The notes beneath the pieces are model-generated. The model made no database searches. It was not told where the DNA came from and was given only the letters and a program-made list of their open reading frames with translations. Made by a program: the position numbers and the translations under genes. Positions 1 through 9,878 of a stretch of 21,496 nt of DNA are shown in pieces. Numbering within the stretch: position 1 is the first letter of the stretch; the number at the start of each line of letters is the position of its first letter. The stretch comes from Porogramme epimiltina (Eukaryota; Basidiomycota; Agaricomycetes; Polyporales; Polyporaceae), in NCBI GenBank assembly GCA_900155495.1, contig FTLJ01000508.1, forward strand, positions 1 through 21,496, in the 5' to 3' direction.

Positions 1-77
1 GGGTAGAGCCGGGGGTACTGCCGGAGGTAGAGCCGGGGGTGGAGCCGGGGGTGGAGGAGGGGGTGGAGGAGGGGGTG
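1..77. repeat. G-rich imperfect 12-bp tandem repeat (coding for a Pro-rich tract)
   Basis: Units of the form GGGGGTGGAGCC and GGGGGTGGAGGA, with variants, repeat in register through the start of the window. On the minus strand they encode Pro/Ala/Leu-rich sequence in frame with membrane protein copy A, as runs of Pro with PPAP, PPAL and PPAV steps. All units are multiples of three, so the reading frame is kept. The repeat may continue beyond the left edge. Confidence 0.75.
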
Positions 78-570
78 GCGCGCGGTTGAGATCGATGACA
101 ATCACGTCGAAGCCTTTAGTATTCTCCGGAACCGATGCCTTCTTCTCCTTCTCCTTCTCCTCCTTCTTCCATGCCCGACATTCTTCGCACACGATGTATG
201 CTAAGTGACCGGTCTTGAGGACCTTGACTGCTCCATCTTTGAATCCTATAAATGGAGGTCCATCGCGGCCATCGAGGTTGAAAACAATAGCAGGGGGGGT
301 GTCTTCTCCAGGAAAGAGCCCGTCATACACACTCCACCGAGCAAGCTGTCCGTACCGTTGTGCAATTTCAAGGCTGCCAGGGTTATTGTACCATCCGAGA
401 TATTTTCTACCCTTGCGGAAGTACACAGTGGACATTGCTGTAACAGCAACATCTCCTCCAAAGAAACCAGCGACACCTGAGAGGTCAAGGCTGACACTTG
501 AGTGGGTCAGAGGAATGTGTCGGGCAGGGCTTAACCTCGCAGCAGTCTGGCAGACCTCGACGGCAGGCAT
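1..570 (-). CDS. Multi-pass membrane protein family, copy A (3' end outside window)
   Basis: This frame is open from the ATG at 570 to the left edge, so the C-terminal part is missing. The translation closely matches copy B (5178-6800). From LDLSGVAGFFGG to KTGH I count 17 differences over 95 aligned residues, including the shared block EIAQRYGQLARW and the block GLFPGEDTPPAIVF. The start at 570 was chosen because it lines up with the start of copy B, with similar spacing to LDLSG. The frame stays open upstream to another ATG at 693, which would add a hydrophobic, membrane-like leader. After a Lys/Glu-rich stretch the protein enters a Pro-rich run (about residues 165-190) that replaces the unrelated linker of copy B. 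The membrane segments seen in copy B would lie beyond the edge. I do not recognise a named family or function. It could be an active paralogue or an early pseudogene: no lesion is visible in the part present. Confidence 0.6.
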   Translation of the reverse strand, partial: MPAVEVCQTAARLSPARHIPLTHSSVSLDLSGVAGFFGGDVAVTAMSTVYFRKGRKYLGWYNNPGSLEIAQRYGQLARWSVYDGLFPGEDTPPAIVFNLDGRDGPPFIGFKDGAVKVLKTGHLAYIVCEECRAWKKEEKEKEKKASVPENTKGFDVIVIDLNRAPPPPPPPPPPPAPPPALPPAVPPALP

Positions 571-1311
571 GGCGCCAAGGCAGATGGCAGGGACTAGACA
601 GAGTCGTATGCAAATGATAGCATAGACGTAGAACCCACAGGCAGCCTTATAGATCGGTCGCGCTGGAAGAAACGGGCCGTGTGAGACCACCATCCCTCAG
701 TCGTTAGGCGATGTGACCTGTAGAACCATGACAGAGGTGAAAGAGAATGAAACCTTCAGATGCGTAGAAAGGCGAATGCCAATTAAGTTTCTGCAAGGGC
801 TTGAGTACCATGACTGCACCGCGTGTTTTGTCGGCGATGAGGTCCGTGCGTGGAGTTAATCGGCCACCCTATAGAGGCGTACAGTAGTATTCAACTGCGC
901 AGGGTCCTGGGTTCCCCGTAAGAAGCCTAGTAAACTAGAGGCCCGGGTCTTGTTATAGTACGTACTGGAAGTAGAGCCCCGCGGAATTGGCACGGTGTGG
1001 TTTACATTAAATTCCAGAGATTCGATGACTTTGTCGAAAGGGGATGGTGGCCGTGCCTTGCTTATTTCGCGTTACTGGTCGGAATAATATGATATAATGT
1101 AAACACGACTCTACTGTAGGGGCGCACGACGTACACATTAGGATAGGTCTGAAAAGTATTACAGTATGGTAAAATCGAACCGTTTCGTAGACTACTAGAC
1201 TAGCATGGTGCTCCAATTACTAGAGAAATGCACGGGAAAGATTCGGGACATCCAAGTACTGACTTTGACATGAGAGGATGTAGACTCCCAAGTTGGACGA
1301 CGTGATAGTCA
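571..1311. other. Intergenic: 5' flank of membrane gene A and 3' flank of permease pseudogene
   Basis: No convincing gene is present. The part next to 570 is similar to the 5' leader of copy B. The equivalent of the leader segment AACGACGCGAGG reads AACGACTGAGGG here. The rest (about 860-1310) is AT-richer and shows no conserved coding signal on either strand. Confidence 0.5.
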
Positions 1312-2745
1312 TCAGCGTGTGAGACGAATCTCGAGCCACCAACGCGGGCCTAAGCGGCAAGCTAGAGGAGAACAGAATGGATGATAGACAGCTAGAGGTT
1401 GACACAGATCTAGGCCTCGAAGCTAACGTCGGCGCCGAACTTGACCCCTGTCACCTTCCCCTGTGAACCAGTGCACCGCACCCCCGACATGCCTATCACA
1501 GCCCCTGCGGCCCCAAAGAACTCCTGCGGCATCGACGGTCCACATAACCGGCCAAAAACCTTCAGTAAGGTCCTGCACGCAAACGGGCACAATTCATATC
1601 TTAAGAGGCCGTGCCTTGCAGGCAAACTCCACTCGTCGAGGCTGTATCCTGTCAGCGGATCACCGGAACGACGGCAAAAAAGATGCTTTTTTACAACGAT
1701 GATAGTGAAGGGGGCGGATTCGTAATAATAGGATGCTGAAGAAGTTTGAGAGGTACCTGAGAAGTGCTTACGACCTGCGATGCCCGCAACGGTGCACACG
1801 ATAAACGCGACAGTCGTCCACACAAAGCGAGGCGCCATCGCGGACGGGCGCCCGAGGGCCTACATCGCGAGTGTAGCGCTGTACGTGTTCGGGATATGAT
1901 TCGCCCTGCAACGAGATATACGTAAGATCCTCGCTCCGTGGAAACGTGTCGACAAATGCAGGGGCTTACACATCGAAGAGGCCGAGTGGGATAAGGCCCT
2001 TACAAATCCACCCCAGGGCGAGAGAACTTGTGCGAGGAGTCCACCCGTACTTCCGTCTTCGCGGGCCGGACCTATGTGGAATCCGTAACGTCACGACGGT
2101 CGCACCCAGGATCTGCACGTAGCATGGAGGATACATAGGCTAAAGAACGTTAGCCAGATGACCTTCGTACTCGACGTGCCCGCTGGAAGCCTGTAATTGT
2201 AGCTCACCTCCCACTGTAAACGAGAAAGAGACATGTTTAGTGATGTACAATAGCTTCTTGAACAGGGTGAAGCGATCTCTACACTGGTGAAAGGCCCAAA
2301 GACAATGCTATCAAGCTGAGGAGGTCTGTCGAGAACACGCAACCGGAGTCTGCGAACGGCTTCTGCGTGTTGATATCATGATTCATAGCCCACCTTACCA
2401 CCGAGTGCCCAAAGGAACACTATAATAACGAGAATGACTGTCCACGCGCACTGCTTGTAGTAGTGCACGAGGCAGTAGCCCACGGAACACGGGATCAAAC
2501 TGAGGGTGCGATGCCGGCGATGAGTGGAAGTGTCCCGGGACTGACCGACGCTCGGGTTTGCCTGCTAGGGATCATGGATATGGCCCAGGTTCCTAGCCTA
2601 CACAGCAATACGGTTAGGTATATGGCAAGTTGGGTTCCCCACTGCTGCAGAGGAGCGTACCGTATGGGAATAATGAAGATGAAGTGTATCGCGCCGCTGG
2701 TGCACTCAGAGTGCCGACGCGATCGGTCGTTGGGAGGGTGTGCCA
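1312..2745 (-). pseudogene. Purine-cytosine permease (NCS1) pseudogene, N-terminally truncated
   Basis: The segment is collinear with the intact permease at 7676-9654. The C-terminal end WLEIRLT is at about 1312-1345, FGADVSFE at about 1424, PRFVWTT at about 1810-1835, RLPAGTSSTK with WLTFF at about 2150-2200, and SPGTLPLIAGI at about 2520-2560. Intron sequences are still present between the blocks. Lesions: CAG to TAG in the LAMQALG motif (stop at 1862-1860); frameshifting indels near 1700-1760; an inserted stretch of about 7 bp near 2380; a 6-bp loss at the WAPVAADY motif; and no equivalent of the first two exons, so about 100 N-terminal residues including the first membrane segment are missing. 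It cannot encode a working transporter. The retained introns mean it arose by DNA duplication and not by retroposition. Confidence 0.85.
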
Positions 2746-5177
2746 AGCTCCAGATGGGGTACTCATAGAGAATCTAAAGCCCTTACACAAAAAACAGACG
2801 GGATCCGAGAGGTTGGAAGATGGAGCAAGTGGTTTGAAGGATATTGCAAGTGACTGATAAATGTGAGCATGCCTTTTCACAGTTCTAGATGCCATTGTAC
2901 ACCACACCTGTTACCTGGATGAGGGGCTGAATGCACAGAGCAGCCGACCACGAGGGACGCCATGGAGTACGTCAAGCTCTGTGTCTCATGATGGACATCT
3001 GAGCCATAATCTATCGCTATTCCGTTGACCTCCGAAGCTGGTCCTGCAGCAGCCTTCCGCGACGATTATTTCACCGACTTCGTAGGGATATATGTCTGAC
3101 GTAGTCTAATTCTCGAACGGCCGACTGCTTGCATGCTGAGTTTCTGTTGATCTAAGACGACAGGCTGAACACTATACAATCAGAGTAAGAGGTCAAATTG
3201 GGCCATGCGGAGTGTGGAGTGAATGAAGGTGGGCGATAGGACAGGAGCACCATGCAAAGAAAGAGCGCGCTAGACGCGTGATGCCACGTGGTGACGTCAA
3301 AGTCGTGACCGCACCCTCAGAGTCCAGACACGTCCGTCGTCCGAATGCGATTCTGGGGCTCGAGACATTGCTTCCTTCGGGCTTCTTACACCAGTTTGCA
3401 GCCCCACACGCAGAGGACAACAGACACGATCAGACCGCTCAGCAAGTCACATCCAGCATGCTGTGGAAATAGCTCCAAGGAGCTAAACACGACCGTTGAC
3501 GTCACTGTAGTCGCGAGGTCTAGACAGTACTCGCCGCTGGCCCGGGCAAAGCGAACATGACCGTTCTCCGCTGTTCAGCTGCACGACGATGTTCCCTCGT
3601 AGCTCTCGAAAGACAATTGCATCTCCCTACCTCCTATATTGCGCCAACCCATCTCTCCACTCTACGTCGACATCGCCGCTCTTGATGCAACTCACTGGCC
3701 GCAACGCCAGGATCCTAATACTCAATGGTCTTGGCGTTCTAAACCCTCTTCCTGATCGTATTCGTACCCTCATTACGCTGTCCAGGACAGGTGAGGTACC
3801 TATCTTCCTCCATCCGGGCTACGAACAAGACAGCGTGCTCAGGGAGGGACTCCGTTTCCCAGGCTCCCCTGGGTTTCTCAAACCAAGCCCAAGTGCCTCT
3901 ACGTCCCAGTCAACCAACATTTTTGGCATGTCCGTGTCCGCCCAGTCGCAACATCAGGAGAGCATCAAATCTTCCGGCTCTCTTCCACAAGATAACCATT
4001 ACGACATGACCTCCCCGGGGTGTCCCTCCTCGACCTCGTTAAGAAATCCGTTACCCGGATTCTGCCCGTCTCTCATTCCGGTCCAGTCCAAACTGCAGTT
4101 ACTGATCAAACCGCTTCTCCACCACCGACTTGTCCCACCTCGCGATCTCCGCGTGCTAAGGCTCTCTGGGCGAATCTTCGTCGACTCCGATTTCTCTTGA
4201 CTCTGGCTACCTCCGCCCATCACTCAGCCTTCGGCACGGAATCGTTCGAAGAGCCGTGCCTCACCTCAGTGCTGCACCATGGCGCGAACTCGTCTCCAGG
4301 ATTCAAGCGGCATCTCCAGCCCCGCCCCGAGTACACTGTCGACGACGCAGGCCAGATCGTTCCCGGGGAGCTGAGCTTCGCGTGCTCGCCAGGGGTCCTG
4401 CACCCCTCGCGCGGGAAGCCCATACATCTCATGCACGTCTCGAAGAACATGGTCGCTCCGAAGCTCTCCGCTGCGCTACGGTTAACGTATGTCGGGCCCA
4501 TGAGGATTATCGGCTCCGCCGCGCTCGTCAAGGTGGCTGGGGTGCAGAGATTCAAGGGAGGTGAAATGAGCGAGGCGGCGTGGCCGTGGCTGCGGGTGAC
4601 GGATCTGCTCGAGCACCGCGTGGACGCGCTGCTCGGAGCCACAGGGCACAGAGAGGCCCACGACAGGGGATGACTGTGCCCCGAGCAGCGTCGTACGCGC
4701 ACGGCCTTCCTATGTCTTGGTCGCGTTCCGCCAGACGTTGGTGGAAGTGGCGAGCCGCGCTCCAGACGGGCTGGACACTGGTCGTACGGTGACTGTTCCT
4801 CCTCTCACAGACGTGCTGCTGACGAACGCGCACTCGTCGCAGCAGGTCATTTTATGAGAAGATACCCTCGCGTCATTCCCAAGCCCAGCACGCAGAGTCG
4901 TCGAAAATGCCACAATCGCGCAAGGGGCGTCGATTCCGCTGAGCTAGTAGCGTACACGGATCAGGGATGGATCCTGTAGGTGAGATGGAAACGATGGTTG
5001 AACAGCATCTTTTCATTGTTCCTCACATCGCTCGAGTGCTACTTCAGGCCTTCTACCCCGTCGCTTGGTCGTATATCCACATGTCCAAATCCACAATTTC
5101 AATCGCTAACCTATTCATCTCAAGCCCCCGATTGTAATTGAATCCTAAAATCGAGCTGATGTCAGTTGGTGGAAGCA
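2746..5177. other. Gene-poor spacer between the two duplicated blocks
   Basis: About 2.4 kb separate the permease pseudogene from membrane gene B. The first part (2746-3588) has only short ORFs with no conserved look on either strand. A plus-strand ORF cluster lies at 3589-4673 (listed separately). From 4674 to 5177 I see nothing beyond the probable 3' flank of membrane gene B. I found no terminal repeats, reverse transcriptase or transposase motifs. Confidence 0.5.
3589..4673 (+). CDS. Possible hypothetical gene, doubtful
   Basis: Two long open stretches on the plus strand lie in different frames: one from an ATG at 3589 to a stop at 4200, and one open from just after a TAA at 3993 to a stop at 4671-4673. 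The second has no early ATG, so any real gene would need an intron joining the two, and I could not find a clearly supported junction. The C-terminal stretch (about 4390-4640) is GC-rich and has the look of a globular domain, with VSKNMVAPKLSAALRL and YVGPMRIIGSAALVKV. I recognise no family. The Ser/Pro/Leu-rich N-terminal half could be non-coding. It may be a lineage-specific gene, a decayed gene or chance ORFs. Confidence 0.2.
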
Positions 5178-6800
5178 CTAGTACTTGATCCTTTGAACTG
5201 GCCTTTTGTAAATGTCCATGGCTGCCTTACTGCCATCACAGAGAGAAACAAGAGCAGAGTACCGTTGGTCGGGATATTTTGCTTTTATATCCTTTGTGAA
5301 TTCCTCCAAGGTGCGGAGCAGGTCTTGAGATCCTGAATTTCCCTCCTCTACTTGCGTGTCTCCCTTTGGTGGTGTGCCACTCCCTGGTGGAACAGGGTTG
5401 CACTCGCGTGCAAGGTCCACAATCTCCTTCGCCAAAATTTTCTTCCCTTCGACCCAACATGTGTCCGGGTTCGGAAATATATCCTTGATGACTTTACCGA
5501 GTATCTTCTCCCGCACCGTAACCTCCTGACCCCCCTCCGTTGTTGGGGAGATGAGCATGAGTAGAGAAAATATAATGGCCGAATTCCGTGTCGCAAAAGA
5601 TTGTCGTTGAAAGGGGGGGGCGGAAGTTCGAGAAGGTGGAGGATGTGGTTTTTCCGATCGGGGGTATACTATCACTTCCCTGAAGAGGGCGTGGCGCTGT
5701 GCTTCGAGGCTGAAGGGGGTAACGCAACAATTGTAGATCCACGAGCAGCCAAGTGAGACGAGGAACATGATTTGGCCAAAGAAGGTGCCTTGAGGGACGA
5801 TGAGGAGTTGTGCAAGAAACTGCACAGTGAGGATGCATGAGCTGATACCTAGGACGTGGTATGTTTCGTCATTGCCTTTATGGTAGGGAAATTTGTACAT
5901 GAGTTCGAACCGCCCGTGAGTGATAGCTGACACGGTTTCCACTGGACCCTTGAGAACCACGATCCGGTCACCGTCGAGGAGAATGCCCGCACGAGAGGGT
6001 GATGTCTCCTCCGCAGCGTCGAGTTGACGGAAGAAGATTTGCCCTGTCCCGATCATCCAGCAGGAAATGCCGCTGGCCATCATCCCGAGGACGATCATTG
6101 AGAAGCAAATCCAATCGTCAAAAAAGACGCATGCGGCCGCTGTGGCAGCGGATGCGAGGATAGGTAGTAAAGGGGGGAGATATGACCACCATGGACCACT
6201 GTCAGTGTGCAATTCGATGGGTTTATTCGGTTGATCAGGATTTTGCCTTTGTAAGGTTGCACAGCTCAGATCAACCACTACGGCATCAAAAGGGAGGTCT
6301 TTCGAAGAGCTTGACCCATTGGGGTATGCAGTGGGGATGTGAGCCTTCTCCTTCTCCTTCAACTCCTTCTCCTCTTCCTTCTCCATCTCCTCCCTTTGCA
6401 CCTGGCATTCGGTGCAAAGAAGGTGGGCTATGTGTCCCGTCTTTGCCAGCCTTACTGCTCCAGATTTGAGTCCAATGAAAGAAGGTCCGTCGTTACCGTC
6501 GAGCTTGAAAACGATGGCAGGAGGGGTGTCTTCTCCGGGGAAAAGGCCATCCCAGAAGGACCACCGGGCAAGCTGGCCGTATCGCTGCGCGATCTCACAG
6601 CTTCCGGCATTGTTGTACCATCCCATATACTTCCTCCCTCTGCGAAAATAAACAGTAGACATGGCAGAGACGGCGGCGTTTCCACCGAAGAAACCAGCCA
6701 CGCCAGATAGGTCGAGGTTGACGTTGGAGTGGTCGAGGGGAATACGGCTTGTTGGGGATTCCAGCCCTACGGAAGACCGCCCGAGGAGGATAGGGGACAT
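5178..6800 (-). CDS. Multi-pass membrane protein of unrecognised family, copy B
   Basis: A single-exon ORF of 540 residues. The N-terminal domain (29-123) carries the conserved blocks LDLSGVAGFFGG, STVYFRRGRKYMGWYNN, EIAQRYGQLARW and FPGEDTPPAIVF. A charged Glu/Lys-rich coil follows (135-155). Four likely membrane helices come next, at about 207-226, 231-249, 316-335 and 341-361, with a possible fifth at 405-419. The C-terminal part (424-540) is soluble and contains CWVEGKKILAKEIVDLAREC. The middle loop (263-312) between helix pairs contains LLDGDRIVVLKGPVETVSAI. The start at 6800 fits a TATA-like element at 6921-6926 about 120 bp upstream and matches the start aligned in copy A. I cannot assign a function. 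The pattern looks like the expanded, poorly characterised membrane-protein families of Agaricomycetes. Confidence 0.85.
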   Translation of the reverse strand: MSPILLGRSSVGLESPTSRIPLDHSNVNLDLSGVAGFFGGNAAVSAMSTVYFRRGRKYMGWYNNAGSCEIAQRYGQLARWSFWDGLFPGEDTPPAIVFKLDGNDGPSFIGLKSGAVRLAKTGHIAHLLCTECQVQREEMEKEEEKELKEKEKAHIPTAYPNGSSSSKDLPFDAVVVDLSCATLQRQNPDQPNKPIELHTDSGPWWSYLPPLLPILASAATAAACVFFDDWICFSMIVLGMMASGISCWMIGTGQIFFRQLDAAEETSPSRAGILLDGDRIVVLKGPVETVSAITHGRFELMYKFPYHKGNDETYHVLGISSCILTVQFLAQLLIVPQGTFFGQIMFLVSLGCSWIYNCCVTPFSLEAQRHALFREVIVYPRSEKPHPPPSRTSAPPFQRQSFATRNSAIIFSLLMLISPTTEGGQEVTVREKILGKVIKDIFPNPDTCWVEGKKILAKEIVDLARECNPVPPGSGTPPKGDTQVEEGNSGSQDLLRTLEEFTKDIKAKYPDQRYSALVSLCDGSKAAMDIYKRPVQRIKY

Positions 6801-7675
6801 TACTGCAAGGTCTAAATGGTCAATCCTCGCGTCGTTAAGAGAGAATACGTGATTTACCTGGTAAGGAGAGGGGGTGAAAGAGAGGGATGCCTATTGAACT
6901 CCTCAGGGGATCTCAGTAAATTTATAGCATCCGAGTGATTAGAAGGCACACTGCCGAAGGTTCCTCGGGTTCGAGCTCGCAGGTCGTTGTGACATGCAAC
7001 GCATAGCAAGCGTGGTGGTCCGTATGCGGCGTCCTGGGGGCACGATGCGCACAGGTCCGGCTTCCCCTATTTGCAAGGCGCTTTGAGAAGTCAATATGAA
7101 GGCCGCAAACCTTCATAGTCACTTACGTTAACTAATGAAGTCCCGCTGCCACTGGTGGTCGTGGAATGAGGCGGTGCTTGAGAAAATACGCTCGCCATCG
7201 ACGTTCAATTGAATGTACATCCACCATGTGCTATGGTGTAAGGAGTTAAGGCGCTGGTCACCACTGTTAATATAGCTAGGTTAGTTCTTTTGCTCCATTG
7301 TTCTTCATCGGATCCGCTAGCGTGATTCGAAATGATCGCGTAAGAACGAGTGCACTCTCGATCGGACGGTAGAAAAAGTGAACCAGAAGGGATCAGCCAA
7401 TGTCCTTTTTTCAGAAAGACCCGCCACACAGGCAACGAATTGTCTGGAGACGGGAGATGTCGTTATCTTGCGCAGCGTATACACTAGGGTCAAATAGACA
7501 TAACAGTTTCGGTCACAGTGAAATTGAACCACGGCGTCCACCACACGTATCATAATTCACTTGAAGGCTGATCTGAAGGAGCCGCATTCGGGGTAAAATT
7601 GCATTGGCTCGCGAACCTCGCATCTTATTTCCCTAGCATTTGAACGTCGGCGGCGTACATGGAATGGCATGGTGG
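6801..7675. other. Intergenic: promoter of membrane gene B and 3' flank of permease
   Basis: No gene is recognised. The part next to 6800 holds the TATA-like element and a pyrimidine-rich leader partly conserved in copy A. The remainder to the permease stop at 7676 shows only short, unconserved ORFs. Confidence 0.5.
6921..6926 (-). promoter_or_regulatory. TATA-box-like element of membrane gene B
   Basis: On the minus strand the sequence GCTATAAATTTAC lies about 120 bp upstream of the ATG at 6800. It would place a transcription start around 6890 and leave a leader of about 90 nt. The leader is pyrimidine-rich (CTCTCTTTCACCCCCTCTCC), which is common upstream of fungal starts. This is inferred from position and motif only. 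Confidence 0.4.
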
Positions 7676-9654
7676 CTATCTGCCTGTGAGACGAATCTCA
7701 AGCCACCGAAGCGGAGGGTACACCACCGCAGCAAACGCAGCTGCGAGCTGAATGAGAAGTCATTTAATGATATAGAAGACATGACGTGAGGGGTTAGCAC
7801 GCACCTCGAAGCCAAGGTCGGCGCCGAACTCGGCTCCAGCCATCTTCCCGAGTGGACCGGTGTACCACACCTCTGACATGCCTACCACAGCCCCTGCAAC
7901 TCCGCAACAGCCCGCAAAGACCCCGGCCACGCCGATTGGCAACCTAGCCGGCAAAAATCTCATGATCAGTGCCTGCGCGCCAATGGGCATAACCCCTATC
8001 CCAAGAGTTCGCACCTTCCAGGTGAGTCCCAGTCCTCAAGATTGTACCCGCCTAAGGGGCCACCGGTGCGACGGAAGAGGAAGTGCTCCTCTGCGACGAC
8101 AACAATGAAGAACGCTGTCCAGTATGAGAGGATGCTGAGGAAGTTGGAGAGGATATCAGAGAAATGCTCGCGGCCTGCGACGCCCGCGACGGTGTACACG
8201 ACAAATGCGAGGGTCGTCCACACAAACCGAGGGACCATCGCGAACGGGCGCCCAAGGGCCTGCATAGCGAGTGCAGCGCTGTACGTGTTTGGGATGTTGT
8301 TTGCCCTGCAATGAAGCATGCATTAGATCCCGCTCCGGGAAACGAATCAAGAAACCCACACAACGGAGAGACCAAGCAGAACAAGCAAGAACTTTCCAAA
8401 TCCACCCCAGGGCGAGAGCACTTGCGCGATAAGTCCACCTGTACTTCCGTCTTCGTAGGCCGCGACGTATGCGGGGTCGGTGATCGTCATGAGGGCTGCA
8501 CCAAGGATCTCCACGAAGCAGATGGGGATCCATAGGCCGAAGAACGTCAGCCAGAAGATCTTCGCGCTCGACGTGTTCGCCGGAAGCCTGCAGTTGTAGT
8601 CTGCCGCTACGGGAGCCCACTGAGAAGGACAGAAATATAATTAGTGATACGGCTTCTCGAACAGGGTGAAGTGATCCTTACACCGGTAAAGGACCCAAAG
8701 ACGATGCCGCCGAAGCTGAGGATATCGGCCGAGAACGCACGACCAGAGTCTTCGAACGGCTTCTGTGTATTGATATCGTAGCCCGCCTTGCCACCAAGCC
8801 CCCAAAGGAACATGATAATAACGAAGAGGACCGTCCACGCATACTTTTCGTAGTAGTGCACAAGATGGTAGCCCACGAAGCACGGGATCAAACTGAGGAT
8901 GCCAATGATGATGATCCCGACGACGAGCGGGAGCGTTCCGGGGTTAACCGACGCGAGGGTTTGCCCACCAAGGATGACGGCTGTAACCGAGAATCCGAGC
9001 CTGCACAGCGATACGATTAGATATGTGGCTGTCTGAGTTCTTTACTGCCACAAAGGCGCTCACTGTGTGAGGATATTGAGGATGGAGTATATCGTGCAGC
9101 CGATATACCCGGAGCTGAATCGTGTGATAATCATGGTGCGCAGCCCCGTCTTGGGACCGAGGGTGCTGATGAACGCCGTCATAACTGCACCCAGGGCGCC
9201 GAAGCAAAGAATTGTTGCGACGGCATGGCTAAAATTTGGCACAAATGAGAAGATCGTCTTCTGAGGACACACTAAAGAAGAAACACTCACGGGAAACTGA
9301 GGAAGAAGAACGCCTGGGCGAGGGTGCCGATGGGAATGGTGGTCAGAACCGTGTTGACGGACCACCACATAAGCAAGCTGCACCGCGGAGAAGCTTGGTT
9401 CAGGCGCCCGGTCACAAGAGCATTCCGCACACTCACTTGTTCCAGAGGTTCTTGGTCTCCCGCTGGTCCTCGGGGACCCGTTCCACCCCTCGTGCCTCCA
9501 CTCCACTCGCGAAAACCTTGGCGAGCAGCGGACCGAGGCGTCCGAATCGCCGTACGTACTCGTCTTCAGGCGCGACCTCAGCGACCGGGGCGGTCGCATG
9601 GTCGACGGGCGCGCCCTTCTCCTTGTCGTACGAATGCGAGCTCTGGGCAGACAT
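7676..9654 (-). CDS. Purine-cytosine permease, NCS1 family (FCY2/FcyB-like)
   Basis: A plasma-membrane proton symporter family that takes up cytosine, adenine, guanine and hypoxanthine. Eight exons on the minus strand: 9654-9437, 9377-9291, 9228-9064, 9000-8682, 8619-8360, 8305-8015, 7943-7805 and 7747-7676. Together they give 1551 nt and 516 residues, the usual size. The hydrophilic N-terminus (1-72) is followed by about 12 membrane helices. Family landmarks are LLMWWSVNT in the first helix, GFSVTAVILGGQTLASVNPG, DYNCRLPANTSS (about 270-281), LSVVANNIPNTYS, PRFVWTT, and the C-terminal WYTGPLGKMAGAEFGADLGF with the end PPLRWLEIRLTGR. All junctions keep frame. The promoter lies in the 224 bp between this ATG and the SEC26 stop. 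Substrate preference within the family cannot be told from sequence. A decayed paralogue lies at 1312-2745. Confidence 0.93.
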
Positions 9655-9814
9655 CGGGGCGAACGTAGGGGGCGGAGCAGAGGAGCGACGCGCCCGGCGT
9701 TGGCACCGGGACGGACCTCTGGTCAGGTTTACGCGGTTCCACGAAGCGTCAGGCTATTTTTGCAATCGACTGCAGGGCCACGCGGTAGCGCGTCTCCCGC
9801 ACTGGTCGGCAAGG

Positions 9815-9853
9815 TTATCTCCGGGAAAAGTGGAATGTCCATCATATATTATC
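9815..9853. promoter_or_regulatory. Pair of GATA-factor-type motifs upstream of the permease
   Basis: Two HGATAR-type sequences face the permease on the minus strand: AGATAA (9820-9815) and CGATAA (around 9854-9849), about 35 bp apart and 160-200 bp upstream of the ATG at 9654. In fungi, AreA/Gln3-type GATA factors bind such sites in nitrogen-regulated genes, including purine transporters. The motif is short and chance occurrence is likely enough that this is only a suggestion. Both sites fall within what should be the SEC26 3' UTR. Confidence 0.3.
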
Positions 9854-9878
9854 GCCCAATCCTCTGAATACAAACAAT

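Larger units (their letters stand above)
1..2745 (-). repeat. Segmental duplication, degenerate copy A
   Basis: This block holds the same two genes, in the same order and orientation, as 5178 to about 9300: the membrane protein (570 to the edge) and then the purine-cytosine permease (pseudogene, 1312 to about 2745). Nucleotide similarity includes exons, introns and the short 5' flank of the membrane gene, where a CTCTTTCACC block lies upstream of the start in both. The intergenic parts have largely diverged. The right boundary is approximate, because similarity fades after about 2745. Confidence 0.75.
5178..9300 (-). repeat. Segmental duplication, intact copy B
   Basis: This is the intact counterpart of the block at 1 to about 2745: the membrane protein gene followed upstream by the purine-cytosine permease, both on the minus strand. 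Detectable similarity to copy A ends inside permease exon 3 or the intron after it, so exons 1-2 and the permease promoter (about 9290-9878) have no partner in copy A. Confidence 0.75.

Noticed and set aside
1312..2745. Retroposed copy of the permease
   Set aside because: Intron sequences are kept between the exon remnants, so it is a DNA-level duplication.
1312..2745. Repeat-induced point mutation (RIP) as the cause of decay
   Set aside because: The differences from copy B are mixed substitutions and indels, not a one-sided C-to-T pattern, and classical RIP is not expected in Agaricomycetes.
2746..5177. Transposon in the spacer
   Set aside because: No terminal repeats, transposase, reverse transcriptase or target-site duplication could be seen.
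6801..6865. Upstream exon of membrane gene B ending at a CCAG acceptor-like site
   Set aside because: The frame is open upstream and the site looks like an acceptor, but a TATA-like box at 6921-6926 leaves no room for an upstream exon, so I treat this as the 5' leader.
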